Positions 50,708 through 61,769 of a stretch of DNA of 64,000 bases are shown here, piece by piece. Numbering within the stretch: the stretch's first letter is position 1; each line of letters begins with the position of its first letter. Origin of the DNA: Hippopus hippopus (Eukaryota; Mollusca; Bivalvia; Cardiida; Cardiidae); the NCBI GenBank assembly GCA_946811185.2, contig OX328109.1:39974129-40038128 (forward strand), read 5' to 3'. The position numbers and the translations under genes were made by a program. The notes beneath the pieces are model-generated. The model was given only the letters and a program-made list of their open reading frames with translations. It was not told the DNA's origin and did no database searches.

Positions 50708-50790
50708 CGGTTAGCCCGATAGCTAAATTAGCAGAGTCGCCAGCCAACTACGGTTGGAAGGTCGTGAGTTTGAGTCCCACTAGAGGCTTT
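50708..50790 (+). repeat. tRNA-like sequence, SINE head rather than functional tRNA
   Basis: A box in GATAGCTAAATTAGCAG, B-like GAGTTTGAGTCCC, followed by T runs. The acceptor stem does not pair (GCCCGAT vs AGAGGCT) and the anticodon loop is too short, so it is a pseudo-tRNA. Confidence 0.55.
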
Positions 50791-51180
50791 TATTTTTTTA
50801 AAAGATGTAAACGTAAGCAATCGCTTCCTTTTCGATTTTTCTTCACAAAATTTCAAAACGAAATCTGGTTTAATGTCCAAATAATAAAGAATATAAATAT
50901 ATATAAAATATAAATATATATATAAATATATAAAGAATATCTATAAAGAACAATAAATGATAAATGTCCCTGCGTATTTGTAATTTTAAACTGTATTACC
51001 ATTCAAGTTATGTAAATACATTATATGTGTCTGAATGTAAAATAGAGACTGTTTACATTTTTGCAAGTCTCTTGGGAAATTTACACGCATATGTAAATAA
51101 GGCTCAAAGTGTATCTTTATCTTGATGTTCTCGGTACAAGGAAAGCGGCAAATAAAAAAAAGAATATGTGTAACTGTTTA
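50790..51180. other. No gene seen
   Basis: AT-rich with an (ATATAAAT)n patch at 50890-50945. Confidence 0.5.
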
Positions 51181-51250
51181 ACCCCTTACCAAACAATGCC
51201 ATTTTTCCCACTGTACTCTGAACTTGTAATATCTTGAAAAATAGCTGAAA

Positions 51251-51477
51251 TTAACCCTTTACCAAACAATCCCTGGTTTTCACGACCCTGGGAAAGATGG
51301 CTTTTGAAAACATTGTGGGAAAAGGAGAAAATGCTGGTTACCAGCATTTTCTCCTTTCCCCGCAAAGTTTTCTTTCCTATCAGAGAGCTTCAGGTCATTT
51401 GGACTAATTTAAATTTGTCGTATGCAGTTGTTTTGATTTTGAGGTCACCTTAAATTTGTCGTTTGGGAAAGGGTTAA
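51251..51477. repeat. MITE-1 reference copy, TTAA ends
   Basis: TTAA|CCCTTTACCAAAC at left, GTTTGGGAAAGGG|TTAA at right. The central near-perfect palindrome reads AGAAAATGCTGGTTACCAGC, with arms extending through AAAGGAG to AACATTGTGGG. TTAA duplication plus CCC-starting termini point to a piggyBac-type transposase (inference). More than 30 full or partial copies lie in the host flanks and none in the Polinton. A degraded copy sits just after, at 51515-51712. Confidence 0.85.
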
Positions 51478-52057
51478 TTTTAAAACATGTTTCTGCTGCT
51501 TTCGTTCAACAGGGATTTTTACCAAACAATGCCATGCTGTAACGAGCCTTTAGAAAAAAAAAACTTGTTGGTAAAGAAGAAACTGGTCGTAACTAGCATT
51601 TCATCCTATTTCACAATGCTTACAAATACAAATATCAATATTTGAGTCAGATTTGATTTTGTCATTTTCAAATGCTTCCAGTTTGGACAAGTAAAAATTT
51701 GGTTATGTCCTAAGAGTGGATGCTAACATGACCTTCTACATGGCGAAACGATTTGAGACAGTGTCCAAATCGAAACCATTTACAGACGACAAATAAAAAG
51801 TTACTCCAGTGAAAGGATAGAAAATGGTAGGTAACATTGTAGAAAAAGGAGAAAATGATAATTTCGAAGCAGCTTACGCACCTTAATTTCGTTAAAACAC
51901 GTGAATTAGTTGTAAAGGTTACGATGTCTCTAGTTTTATTTCCGGTTTCATTGCAGGTTTGTCTATTTCTTGCTATTCTAAACGGTATTTTCCTTGATTT
52001 AGCACCATGCAATATACTTCTCGGCTCGTATGCCCCTTCTTTTCTAAATAGCATTAT

Positions 52058-52152
52058 AAGACTAATTCTGAACTTTAGAAATTAACAAAATATATAATTG
52101 GCTAAAACATTTGATTTAGCCAATCAGAACTTGCGTCTCTTTGAAAATATGA
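52058..52152. repeat. MITE-5 core
   Basis: AATTGGCTAAAACATTTGAT / TTTAGCCAATCAGAACTTGC. Confidence 0.65.
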
Positions 52153-52254
52153 AAATTATCGTGAATCATAATTACAGAGCAATTAGTAAAGTCGGTGACT
52201 ACAGGCCGCAGGACCAAGGCAAGTCTGATTCTGAAGGGAAGTAGATGTGCTTTT

Positions 52255-52483
52255 TACTCTTTATAAAACGACAAAGTTTTAGACTCTTTCAAATTGAAAG
52301 CATTTTGCAGACGAGAATTTAAATATGGGTCCATAATGTGATTTGTAATTGAAATGGTAGAAAACATTTTGGGAAAAGGAGAAAATGCTGGTTACCAGCA
52401 TTTTCTCCTTTTCCCAAAATGTTTTCAAAAGCCTTCTTCGGCCTCAGAGTCGTTAAAATCAAGATTGTGTGGTAAAAGTTTAA
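52255..52483. repeat. MITE-1 copy
   Basis: Perfect-looking core GGGAAAAGGAGAAAATGCTG / CAGCATTTTCTCCTTTTCCC at 52371-52420. Confidence 0.85.
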
Positions 52484-52837
52484 CAGCCAAAGGTTAAAGA
52501 GCATTTTCTCCCTTTTCCACAAGGATTTCAACGACCTTCGATCGCATGGTCGGTCAAAAAAAGTACGATCGAAAATAAATTGCAACGCGTCTTTTTTTTT
52601 TCTCCCCAGTATGTTTAAATCAAAGAAACTTAATCAATAGAAAGACAGTAAACAAATGATTAACTTAATTACCCTCATAAAACAAATTTGCAGGAGCCGA
52701 CCAAAATAAAGCATTGCTGGAAAAATGTTTATTTTCAACACCAGTAACAGTTTGATACATGTACATGAGAAATCATTTTGGCAGGAGAAATTTCTCGCTA
52801 CGAGCACAGTAAACAATAAAAAAAAACTTATTTCCTT

Positions 52838-53175
52838 TTTTAACCCTTTACTAAACAATTCCGACTTTTAACTACCCCAGGAAAATAGGCCTTTGAAAAC
52901 ATTATGACAGAAGAAGAAAATGCTGCAAGCCAGAAACTCCTTTTGCCACAATGTTTTCTAAACTTCCAAAATGAAATTTCAATTTTCGGTCACATTTAAT
53001 ATGTCGTCTGCAATATGCTTTCAATTTGGACAAGTTTAAACTGTTGTAATGTGGTATAGAGTCAATAAACAACAATTTAAGGTTTTCATAAATGTTGAAA
53101 AAGAAAAACATTGTGGCAGAAGAAGAAATTGCTCGTAACGAGCAATTTCTTCTTCTGCTACAATGTTTTCAAAAG
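52838..53175. repeat. MITE-1 copy plus variant palindrome
   Basis: 52838-53065 is a degraded copy. 53105-53170 is a perfect fold-back with the other core variant GCTCGTAACGAGC and CAGAAGAAGAAAT arms, as at 728-770. Confidence 0.7.
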
Positions 53176-53462
53176 TAGTCTGCTGCAAAACCAGAAAAAA
53201 AAAGTTCTTAGCAGGTGGAAATATGTTGGGTCTGCAGGTGTTTTGAGTGATGGAAGCGTCCTTAGCAGACAGGACAGATCGATAATCGATCAGAAATATC
53301 CAATTCACCCGTTTTCTGTTTCTCTGTATACAGAATCCATGCTGCAACCAATGAAGAACTTAAGATGCTGATATAAAAGGAAAAAATATCCAATTCGAGA
53401 AATTTCTCTTCTTTTTGTCAAATGTTTTAAGCTTCTCTTGCTTTGATGACGATTTGCATTCA

Positions 53463-53505
53463 TTGTTGGTTGGTTGGTTGGTTGGTTGGTTGGTTGGTTG
53501 GTTAG
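53463..53505. repeat. (TTGG)n microsatellite
   Basis: About ten TTGG units. Confidence 0.9.
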
Positions 53506-53694
53506 GAGGTCGGTGGGTAAGTGGGTGGATGGGTCGGTCCTGTAGATTTGATATCTAAAATTGACCGGCTCCTTTTTCGATATAGATTTAGAAAATTATA
53601 TACTTTAGAAAGTTTAGATTATCGATGTAGGTTTGGCAACAAACAGTTATCCCCGCAGAATATCCTCAATTCCAGTAATATCGCAGTTTATTGA

Positions 53695-53910
53695 ATTGAT
53701 TTCGGCTTTTTTAGCCGTGTATCCTGGCTTACATAAGCACTAGACTAGGACTCTGAAGGTTTTGTTTTTTGCCCAAGGACAGTCCTACGAAAAACCTTGA
53801 GAGAGGATCGACAGTCCAGAGGTCTAGAAAACCTAGGACACTCAGTAGTAAGTGAGCTGCCGCCGTGATATAACTGGAATAATGTTGGAAGCGGCGATAA
53901 GGACTATTAG
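53695..53910. repeat. SINE fragments, opposed
   Basis: CACTAGACTAGGACTCTGAA with TTGCCCAAGGACAGTCC on one strand; CCGCCGTGATATAACTGGAA on the other. Confidence 0.55.
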
Positions 53911-54054
53911 ATATAAACATGTTTTTTATTCTTGGATTTTCTTTGAATCGTGGAAAGAAATGAAAATTATTGATTTTGAGGAATTTTTCCTTTTTCAGTT
54001 CTTTTATTCCCTCTCTCTTATCATCATCATAATCATCTCTGTCTCTCTGTCTCT

Positions 54055-54058
<4 letters not shown>

Positions 54059-54099
<41 letters not shown>
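54059..54099. repeat. (CA)n microsatellite
   Basis: About 20 CA units after a CTCTGTCTCT lead-in. Confidence 0.95.
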
Positions 54100-54349
54100 G
54101 TGATACACTTCCAATCAGTAAAATACTGGAATTGTTTTATCTGTAAAACAAGCACTAGGTAGTCCTGGGTATCTGTTTTTAGACTGTTCGATATCGATCT
54201 GTTTGCATAATCGATTTAAATTTGATCACTTGAGATGGGACAGATTATCGCTTGGGACACTCGGCTGTACATCGCTGACCCTTTTTTCTCTCTGGACGAT
54301 TCTTTTAAATTATTTCTGCGCCAAAGAAGAAAACATGAGGCTTTTGCTA

Positions 54350-54415
54350 ACGGCATATATCAAGATCAGACAGCACAGAACGTGCAGTCTTATCTTAGAT
54401 CTACACTGTCCTATA
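54350..54415. repeat. MITE-3 core
   Basis: CAAGATCAGACAGCACAGAA / CGTGCAGTCTTATCTTAGAT. Confidence 0.6.
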
Positions 54416-54459
54416 CAGTCAGATTTGTTCGGGGCAAAAAAGAAGTCGTACTAGATGAA

Positions 54460-54690
54460 AAGAGGGTTCGATGCATCTACAAAAAGTATCGACAGAGGTC
54501 ATCCTGCGCAGTCCGTGCAAGCTAACATGGGTCTAAACTTTTTGATATTGGTCAATTTTCTTCCTGTCAAAGGACTATTCTACCTCACGATTTAGTCAAT
54601 TGTTAGACAAAGTGGATTTTGGGCATCCATAATTACATGTATGTGATGACTTGTTTGGTTTACTACATCACTGAGATGCCAGAGCGTCGG
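54460..54690 (+). repeat. MITE-2 copy
   Basis: GATGCATCTACAAAAAGTAT; CATCCTGCGCAGTCCGTGCA; the 3' end is shortened (ATCACTGAGATGCCAGAGCG). Confidence 0.75.
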
Positions 54691-54794
54691 CCAAATGATA
54701 TCACTATGTGTTTCAAGTGTTCAAGATTTGCCAACAAAAGTTCATTTAATTCATTTAGCAGTTTACGGCTGTTTATTTCATAAACATTAGGATT

Positions 54795-55010
54795 AATCCT
54801 TAGACTGCTAAGCGCGACTCACTGATCTTTTGCAGACAGTGTAGATCAAGATCAGACTGCACAGAACGTGCAGTCTGATCTTGGATCTACACTGTCCGAT
54901 ACAGAGATACTTTTCCCTAAACATATCTTTGAAATAACAACATTTGGGGTTTTACGTATTATCGGCTTGAAAGTTTTATTTCAAATATATAGCAGGATAA
55001 GGCTTAAGTC
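54795..55010. repeat. MITE-3 copy
   Basis: TTAATCCTTAGACTGCTAAG ... ATAGCAGGATAAGGCTTAA; near-perfect core at 54845-54893. Confidence 0.85.
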
Positions 55011-55112
55011 TGTTTGGCAACTAATAGATAGAATCGCATACATCTGTCTATTTTATAGAATTCTAGCATTGGCTGAGCTGTGCCACATTATTTATGTTTG
55101 GAAGGAAGGATT

Positions 55113-55330
55113 GATTGATTGTTTTAAACTGCTGTCAACATTATTTTAATTGTATCACGGAGAAAGCTTATACATGACTCGTGTGTAATGTATTTCAAAA
55201 GTATAAGGTCAGAGCATTGAGCTGTTTTGCCCATGGACACTCCCTCTAAAGAATCAGATGAGGGTTGAACTGTAGGCCTTTAGTATCCAAATCCAATACC
55301 CTCGCCACTGAGCCACGCAGAAATATACTT
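55113..55330 (-). repeat. Complete tRNA-derived SINE
   Basis: Read on the minus strand: tRNA-like head TGCGTGGCTCAGTGGCGAGG (A box) and CAGTTCAACCCTC (B box), a unique body, the conserved 3' region CCGTGATACAATTAAAATAA, and a (CAAT)n tail at 55113-55122. About 218 bp. Confidence 0.75.
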
Positions 55331-55654
55331 TCAAACCGCAGTGGCTTGAACATGGAAAAATTCGAACACCACAGAGAAGTTCCAACAACGATCTCGGTCC
55401 CTGCAATATATCTATAATACATCTAGTAGATGGGTATGTTATTTTATGAATTGGTGATATCATTAACTAATACGAAGTCATATTTTTTTCTTTTCATAAT
55501 TGCTCGCGTCAATTTCGATTCTTCTTTATCAGATATTGAACTTGTAATTTTCCAAGGTGAATTATTCGTACTTTATCAATGGCTTTCTTCTTTAAATCTT
55601 GTTTTTTTTTAAGGAAGTGGGGTCAGCTTATTTAGGTTATCCTGTGTTACTTTT

Positions 55655-55880
55655 ATTGAAAATGTAGATTAAGATCGGAATGTCTTCTGTGGTCAGTGCA
55701 GATCAAGATTACACTTCACAGAACACGCAGCGTGATCGGGAATCTTCATTAACCGCTATTTTGTGACTTATTATTCAAAAAGAAAAAAGAATACCCATTA
55801 AGTTGCAATGTTTTGGTCAATTTTTAGAGCAATGCTCTGTGAAAAGGGGGTTTAATGCATCTGCAAAAAGTATCAACAAA
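55655..55880. repeat. MITE-3 core and MITE-2 5' fragment
   Basis: CAGTGCAGATCAAGATTACA at 55690; GCAATGCTCTGTGAAAAGGG...GCATCTGCAAAAAGTATCAA at 55828-55875. Confidence 0.55.
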
Positions 55881-56197
55881 CATTGTTTTCACATTTGTTT
55901 CTCTTTACTTTTGTAAAAATGCAAGTAAAGGGACTGTAAAGGGTTTACTGTCTAAAAGCAATAAATCAGTTTTTCAATGCCACCAAAAAAGACGTTAATC
56001 TCTGTCATTTTCGATTTATATGACGAATTTGAAATGAAAAAAAAATATATATATATTCTGTCCGTTCCCAAATTATTAAACCGAGAATCGTGAGGTTTTA
56101 TGAGATGTTTTTGTTGTTTCTATATTTGTTCAGTTTTTATCGCCGTTTTCAACATTACTTCGGCCAAAACATAGGGATGCTACGTGACTCAGTGATA

Positions 56198-56683
56198 GAC
56201 AAGACAAGACAAAACAAGACAAAAGTTTATTTAACGTATACAGGCCACCGGCCAAAAAATACATACAACATACAAAATTCTATAATCCATGTTGAGAGAA
56301 ACTTGTACCTAATCACATTTTAGGATCATGTGTACGTAAAAAGGTAATTCACTTAATTGTTCGAAATTCTCTATTTGAAATATTTCATAGAAGGAATTTA
56401 CATCAGTACCGCGTTTATACCAGTTGAATAGATAATGCTGTCTTATTACACCATGTTTCGGACAATGGAAAAATACATGAAACTCACATTCTACGACTCT
56501 GATATTGAATTTTTGTAAACAATAAGTGCATATTCTGTCCTCACGTGGTATATTAGAATGGCGCCCAGTCTCAATTCTAAATTTATGGTTAAAACATCTA
56601 AATCGTGCCAGAACGATTCTGTTTCTATAAGGTAAATCAAGAGTCAAGTATTTTTCTGGGTTTAACAAAGACTTAAAGTGTAG
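56198..56683 (-). mobile_element. 5'-truncated non-LTR retrotransposon (LINE) tail
   Basis: The minus-strand frame up to the stop at 56309 reads PEKYLTLDLPYRNRIVLARF, then IETGRHSN and a zinc-binding RICTYC ... EFHVFFHCPKH, the C-terminal region of LINE reverse transcriptases. The 3' UTR ends at about 56198 in (TTGTC)n-like repeats. The ORF's first about 15 codons come from the adjoining SINE, not the LINE. Confidence 0.75.
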
Positions 56684-56895
56684 GACTCGTGACCCGGAGG
56701 CCCTGGGTTTGAGCCTCACTAGATCCACTGAGCCTTTACTGGGATTGTCATTGGGTGAGACACTTCAGAGCATTAGCCTAGTACTGGTGGAATCTAGGAA
56801 ATCGATGAATATGTGAGCTGTCGTCGTGATATGACTGAAATAATGTAGATAGCGGCGTAAAATACCATTCTATCAATCAATCAATTCAGCTATAT
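56684..56895 (+). repeat. tRNA-derived SINE abutting the LINE
   Basis: Head is truncated (starts ACTCGTGACCCGGAGGCCCT, B box GGGTTTGAGCCTC), followed by CTAGTACTGGTGGAATC, CGTGATATGACTGAAATAAT and tail (CAAT)n at 56876-56888. Confidence 0.7.
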
Positions 56896-57039
56896 CAGGG
56901 GGACAACATCTACGCCTACCCATGCTTTCCTGGAGGTTCTCACACCAGTTCTTTGCATTCTGTTTTTACAGGCTGTGGACTGCTTTCCCGCATAAACATC
57001 GTGGAAACGATGTAATGCACTACTTTTGGCGTGGTGGTT

Positions 57040-57230
57040 GCAAGTTCGATACCCGGTTGAGGCAAACTTTCTTTCCGGCGATATTTTCGCTTATAACTAC
57101 TGATGTGCATGTGAGAAAAGTAGGCAGTGACTTGGAAAGAAAGTTGTGTCAGTGCTGGTGTGACAAAGTCAGGAAGCACATGTTTAGTTGCGCTGACCAC
57201 CGTGATATCTTTGAAAATTGTTAAGAAATA
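57040..57230 (+). repeat. SINE copy
   Basis: B box GCAAGTTCGATACCCGG, body GTGTCAGTGCTGGTGTGACA, 3' region GCTGACCACCGTGATATC; same family as 28265-28425. Confidence 0.6.
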
Positions 57231-57432
57231 ACAAGAAAATCCTGAAATTTCGCTCTTTTTTTCAGCTTCGAGTTTGTTTTAAAAAGGGGGCGGGGACGTG
57301 AAATCATCCTAGGCTATAATAATAATTATTATAATTTACTTAAAATTCTAATATGTGATATGAGGGTTGGCTGAGGTTTTCAGTCATGTCAGAGCTGATA
57401 GTAGTACACACATAGAAACATTGATGATTAAT

Positions 57433-57645
57433 TTAACCTTTAGGCTGCTAAGTGCCACTCACTGATCTTTTGCGGACAGTGTAGATCAAGATCAGACTGC
57501 ACAGAACGTGCAGTCTGATCTTGGATCTACACTGGCCGATAAGGAGATATTTTTTCCCAAAAAAAATGAATTTGAAACAGCATTATTCGGGTATTTACGA
57601 TCGGCTTGAAAGTTTGATTTAACTTTTTTAGCAGATGAGGGTTAA
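57433..57645. repeat. MITE-3 reference copy, TTAA ends
   Basis: TTAA|CCTTTAGGCTGCTAAG at left, GCAGATGAGGG|TTAA at right. A core fold-back of over 20 bp (GATCAAGATCAGACTGCACA and complement). TTAA flanks again suggest piggyBac-type mobilisation. About 20 full or partial copies lie in the flanks. Confidence 0.85.
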
Positions 57646-57666
57646 TTGTTTTCGCCACATTGAAAT

Positions 57667-57933
57667 GAGCCATGCTCTGTGAAAAGGGGGCTTAATGCAT
57701 TTTCGAAAAGTATCGACCCATGTCAGACTGCGCAGTCCGCGCAGGCTGACATGGGTCGAAACTTTTCGCTATCTTCCAATTTTCTGCATATCCAAGGGCC
57801 ACTCTACCTCCAGATTCAATCCGCTGTTTGACAAAATGGATTTTATGGATTCATAATTACCGGTATTAGATGACTTGCTTAGTACAATGCATAACGGAGA
57901 TGCATTAAGCCCCCTTTTGCCAGAGAATGGCTC
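57667..57933 (+). repeat. MITE-2 reference copy
   Basis: 267 bp, GAGCCATGCTCTGTGAAAAG ... complement GCCAGAGAATGGCTC, flanked by AAAT on both sides. An asymmetric internal fold-back (GACTGCGCAGTCCGCGCAGG) sits near the left end, followed by a shared unique body (CAAAATGGATTTTATGGATT). About 18 copies in the flanks; one of them was the Polinton target. Confidence 0.85.
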
Positions 57934-58010
57934 AAATATACTGGTCAGTATCTTGCAGTTGAGTGATTAAGGCCATCATTTGCAAGTTGTTGTTTAAGGA
58001 AAAATAAAAG

Positions 58011-58022
58011 GGGGGGGGGGGG
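58011..58022. repeat. Poly(G) run
   Basis: G12 in AAAAG-G12-AAG. A C-rich counterpart is at 59672-59690. Confidence 0.9.
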
Positions 58023-58214
58023 GAAGAGAAAAGAGAATTTATTCGTCAAAAAGCTGTCAATTGGAGTGATTCTTTATCCATAAAAAATGAATTAAAAGTT
58101 TAATGAACCGAAAAGGATATAGTTACAGTAAAATTATAGATGATAGGTTATTTTGAAGAAATGGTAACATAAATTTGATATGCCAGTCTGTAACCCTTTC
58201 AATGACTGGAGTAG

Positions 58215-58290
58215 CATTTGTAGACGGCGTAAATCAAGATCAGACTGCACAGAATGCGCAGTCTGATCGTGGATCCACGCCGTCCGCTAT
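58215..58290. repeat. MITE-3 core
   Basis: CAAGATCAGACTGCACAGAA / TGCGCAGTCTGATCGTGGAT. Confidence 0.65.
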
Positions 58291-58487
58291 CCTAGTGCTT
58301 TACTTAGTCCTAAGGAAATTCTTTATTTGCAGTTGGCCTTTATTTTCAGACCAGGTAAGATTATTTCCTGTGAAAAGTTAACCTCTCACAGCGCCAAGTA
58401 CAGATGAAACTCGACTTCATTAGATGGCTGAAAGTACAGTAGACCGAAACCCAGAAAGATATTTATCTTATAGGCTTGACTGAACAA

Positions 58488-58560
58488 GCGGACAGTGTAG
58501 ATCCAAGATCAGACTGCACGTTCTGTGTAGTCTGATCTTGATCTATGCCGTCCGCACAAT
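58488..58560. repeat. MITE-3 core
   Basis: CCAAGATCAGACTGCACGTT / GTGTAGTCTGATCTTGATCT between ACAGTGTAG and GCCGTCCGC. Confidence 0.65.
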
Positions 58561-58911
58561 TCCCTGCATTCGCCTATGTCGTCGAAAGGGTTTAAAGAAT
58601 AAAATGTTATTGGTTTTTGATACCCCCAGTTAAGTTGTATAAGATCCATCTCATGAGAAAAGGACCCTGTCGTCTGCGCTATGTGAACCCAGATCAGCCA
58701 ACAGTGACAATCAGGCTGATCTGTGTCAAACATTTGTCAAAGAAAAGACAGTCGGACAAATATTGAAGGACAAAGAAACAACCACTGGTTGGTTACATGG
58801 AAAACAGGTGGGGAATGCAGCAATTATAAGAGTAACTACTTCTTTTCCCACTATGTTTTGAATGCTGTCCATCGTTAAAAGACAAAATTTTAGATAATTT
58901 TTTTTTCAACT

Positions 58912-59345
58912 TTGAACTCTTTGCCGCAGGAACCCGAGTTTTAACGACCTTGGCAAAGAAAGCTTTTGAAAACATTGAGGGAAAAGGAGAAAATACTGGT
59001 AACCAGTATTTTCTCCTTTTTTCCACAGTGTTTTCTACCCGTTCACAAAAAGTTTCAGCAATTGAGACACATTAAATTTGTCGTCTGCAAATGCTTTTAA
59101 TTTGGACCAGTCTAAGATTTTGCCGTGTGATATCGAGTAAACCTGACATCAAAATTTTAGACTCATTCATATTGAAAGATTTTTCAGAGGACACATTAAA
59201 TAAACGTGGTTCAAATGATGGAACTTGTCAGTGAAAGGGAAGGAAACAATGGGGAAAAAGTAGCGTTTGCTCTTTGTCACACTGTCTTTTTTTTAAGCCT
59301 CCTTCCTCAGGTCTTTGAATCACGGGGTTGTTTTGTGAAGGGTTA
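58912..59345. repeat. Two MITE-1 copies
   Basis: 58912-59145 with core ACTGGTAACCAGT, and a degraded copy about 59150-59345 ending TTTTGTGAAGGGTTAA. Confidence 0.7.
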
Positions 59346-59349
59346 AACA

Positions 59350-59850
59350 AAAACCTAGATTTGTTTACTCAAGTACATGTATCAACTCGGATCAGCCCTT
59401 GTGAGTGTTGCATGCTAATCCGGGTCGAATTTTGTACGAAGATACGGCAAGTCTCGTTTTAAGATGAACAAGCTTTTGAACATGTAAATCATAGTGCCCT
59501 ATATATGCATAAAACAAAATTTATGTCGTCTTAATGATTTATGGCTTTTTTTTTTCAAAATTCGATAGAGGAAAAAAATTAACTATTCAAATTCAAGGTC
59601 GCAAGATGATTGCACGCGTCTACAGGGGTCCTCGTAAAATTTGTAGCCAGTGTGCCCCGAATTTGACCCCCACCCCCCCCCCCGCCCCCCGCTCGAGGCG
59701 GTCAAGGTAAGAAGTCTCATTGGGCAATGTTTCCTTTGTAGCCTGTATACTGCTGGGTAATCAAGAAAGCATGTTTGATTGAACTGTGTGCTATTGTGAC
59801 ATGAATACTGTTGAAAACGATGTTGAACATGTCATTAAAATCAAGGACAG
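59350..59850. other. No gene seen
   Basis: Contains a C-rich run at 59672-59690; no coding signal. Confidence 0.5.
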
Positions 59851-59854
59851 TATT

Positions 59855-59990
59855 CACCAATCATTCTTCGACACATTCTTAATACTCGTATGTCTTATTC
59901 TGTTTTTTTTATTATAAGTAACACATGTTACTTTCTAAATCTAGAGTAAGATTATGAATGAAATAAGAATGGTTTGTGACTACGGGCCAA
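59855..59990. repeat. MITE-5 copy, core lost
   Basis: Outer arms only: GTATTCACCAATCATTCTTC / TAAGAATGGTTTGTGAC. Confidence 0.5.
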
Positions 59991-60284
59991 GCCCTTATAC
60001 TAAAATGAAAATTTTCCATGCTGCTGTATGAACCCAGATATTCTAGTTGTTTTCGAGTTCATGTCACCCCAAAAGTCCAACCGTATCGGACGGCGTCTGA
60101 AATGAAAAGTACAAGAAATACTCGTTGATTCGATTGGGAAAGATATCACAAAAGACACCAGAAATGATCACAATTTCTCCGTGTACGAAATCACAATAAA
60201 AGCTAAGTTTCACATTGTTGAACACAAGGTGTGTGGTTTGATTACAGTCCGATATTTGGCGAGATGTTTTTTCTTTGAAAGATG

Positions 60285-60440
60285 TTCCTGACAGTATTTT
60301 AGCTATATAATGCCTACAGCTCACTCATGCATGAGTTTTACTAGCACTAGGAAGGGTCCCAGAGTGCAGTGTCTGAGACAAAATCCACGTAACTAGTGCC
60401 ATGTGTTGGGATCGAACCAGGAACTATTCTATAAGAAATA
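60285..60440 (-). repeat. SINE copy
   Basis: Minus strand: GTTCCTGGTTCGATCCC (B box) to CTAGTGCTAGTAAAACTCAT and AGCTATATAGC-region end. Confidence 0.6.
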
Positions 60441-60474
60441 CACTGTAAATGGAGAAACCTTGATCCGTATTCAC

Positions 60475-60650
60475 CATTCGTTCTTAGGAACAAACTTAGT
60501 CTTATTTTCAAAAATGTTTCTTAATTCGAAAGTAACAAGACTTCTGATTGGCTAAACCATTTGGTTTAGCCAATCAGAAGTTGTGTTACTTTCAACATCT
60601 AGAATGATGCTAAGCCTGAAACTAAGAATAGTTGATGAATACGGATCGTG
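60475..60650. repeat. MITE-5 reference copy
   Basis: An almost fully palindromic element of about 165 bp: centre GATTGGCTAAACCATTTGGT and complement TTTAGCCAATC, middle arms GAAAGTAACAAGACTTC / GAAGTTGTGTTACTTTC, outer arms CCGTATTCACCATTCGTTCT / AATAGTTGATGAATACGG. Confidence 0.8.
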
Positions 60651-60654
60651 GTGG

Positions 60655-61195
60655 TCACGGGTGAGAACCAGAGATCGAACGGTATAGATTCAAAACCCAA
60701 CTGAAACTTCTATCGATTCTGATCTACATTAAAGTAGCATCACTGCAGATTATCATTTTTGGCGATGAAAGTTCAGAGCCAAGTAGTTGTCGGCGTAAAA
60801 AAACCGGACTGAACTCTCTCAGTCGCCTTATTTTGATCTATGTCCTCTGCTAAAATTACACCACTATAAGAACTGATCTGTTGTTGCGAAAGCACTACGA
60901 TTCAGATTTTTTTTTCATTCGACAATTTATTAAGTATACAAACTGACAACTCTCTTTTTCTCTCGTTGTTGAAGACGGGGTGAATATCTTTGAAGTAAAA
61001 TAATTAAAAATAGCGGATAGACCTTATTGAATTAGGGTATAATTCAAAATGAAAACAAATCCCTGCTGATTTAAAATGACAACCAAAGTGGCATGACAAA
61101 AGTGGGCTTGTTTTATAATGACATAATGCCACAAATCAGGGCGATTCCTTAGTTGCTGTCCAAAGGGGATGGACTGAGATCAGCTTTCGTATATA
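60655..61195. other. No gene seen
   Basis: No repeat family or coding signal recognised. Confidence 0.5.
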
Positions 61196-61197
61196 TA

Positions 61198-61724
61198 TGA
61201 GCGATGCTCTGTGAAAAAAGGATTAAATGCATCTGCAAAAGTATCGACCCAGGTCAGCCTGCGCAGTCCACGCAGGCTGACCTGGTTCGATACTTTTTGT
61301 TTTTTAGTAAACTGTCTGCATGTCCACGGACCATTTTACATTAGGATTCAGCCAATTGTTAAACAAAATGCATTTTATAGATCCATAATTATATGGCCTG
61401 CATCACGCGAAATGGGGCATTCGGACACTTGCGTAAAGTGTCGTCTCGGATCAGCCTGCGCAGTCCGCGCAGGCTAATCCGAGACGGCACTTTCCGTTTT
61501 TATGTAAATTTCTGTTTTGCGCAAGTCTACTGAAGCACAAAATCTAATGTAGTCGTAAAGTGCCGTCTCGGATTAGCCTGCGCGGACTGCGCAGGCTGAT
61601 CCGAGACGACACTTTACGCAAATGTCCGAATGCCCCTTTTCGTGTGTTGCAAGCCATATGATGACTTGTAGGATATCATGCATCACGGAGACACATTAAA
61701 CCCCCTTTTGCCAGAGCATGGCTT
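61198..61724 (+). repeat. MITE-2 copy containing a nested MITE-4
   Basis: Left part 61198-61393 and right part 61657-61724. When the MITE-4 and one TA are removed the joint reads ATAATTATATGATGACTTG, as in the unoccupied copy at 35278. Confidence 0.85.
61394..61656. repeat. MITE-4 copy, 263 bp, TA target duplication
   Basis: TGGCCTGCATCACGCGAAAT ... complement end GTGTGTTGCAAGCCA, TA on each side. About 100-bp TIRs containing CGTAAAGTGTCGTCTCGGAT and a second-order fold-back GCCTGCGCAGTCCGCGCAGG in each arm. Confidence 0.85.
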
Positions 61725-61769
61725 ATATTGTCAAACCTTCTAAATTTGTGAAAGCTCTTTCATATTCAT

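Noticed and set aside
50708..50790. Functional tRNA gene
   Set aside because: A/B-box-like motifs are present, but acceptor stem and anticodon loop do not form; interpreted as a SINE head.
51710..52054. 114-aa minus-strand ORF
   Set aside because: Overlaps a MITE-1 fragment; composition is not protein-like and no splice or start context supports it.
56684..56728. N-terminal codons of the LINE ORF
   Set aside because: These codons are read from the neighbouring SINE head, so the apparent Met start is fortuitous.
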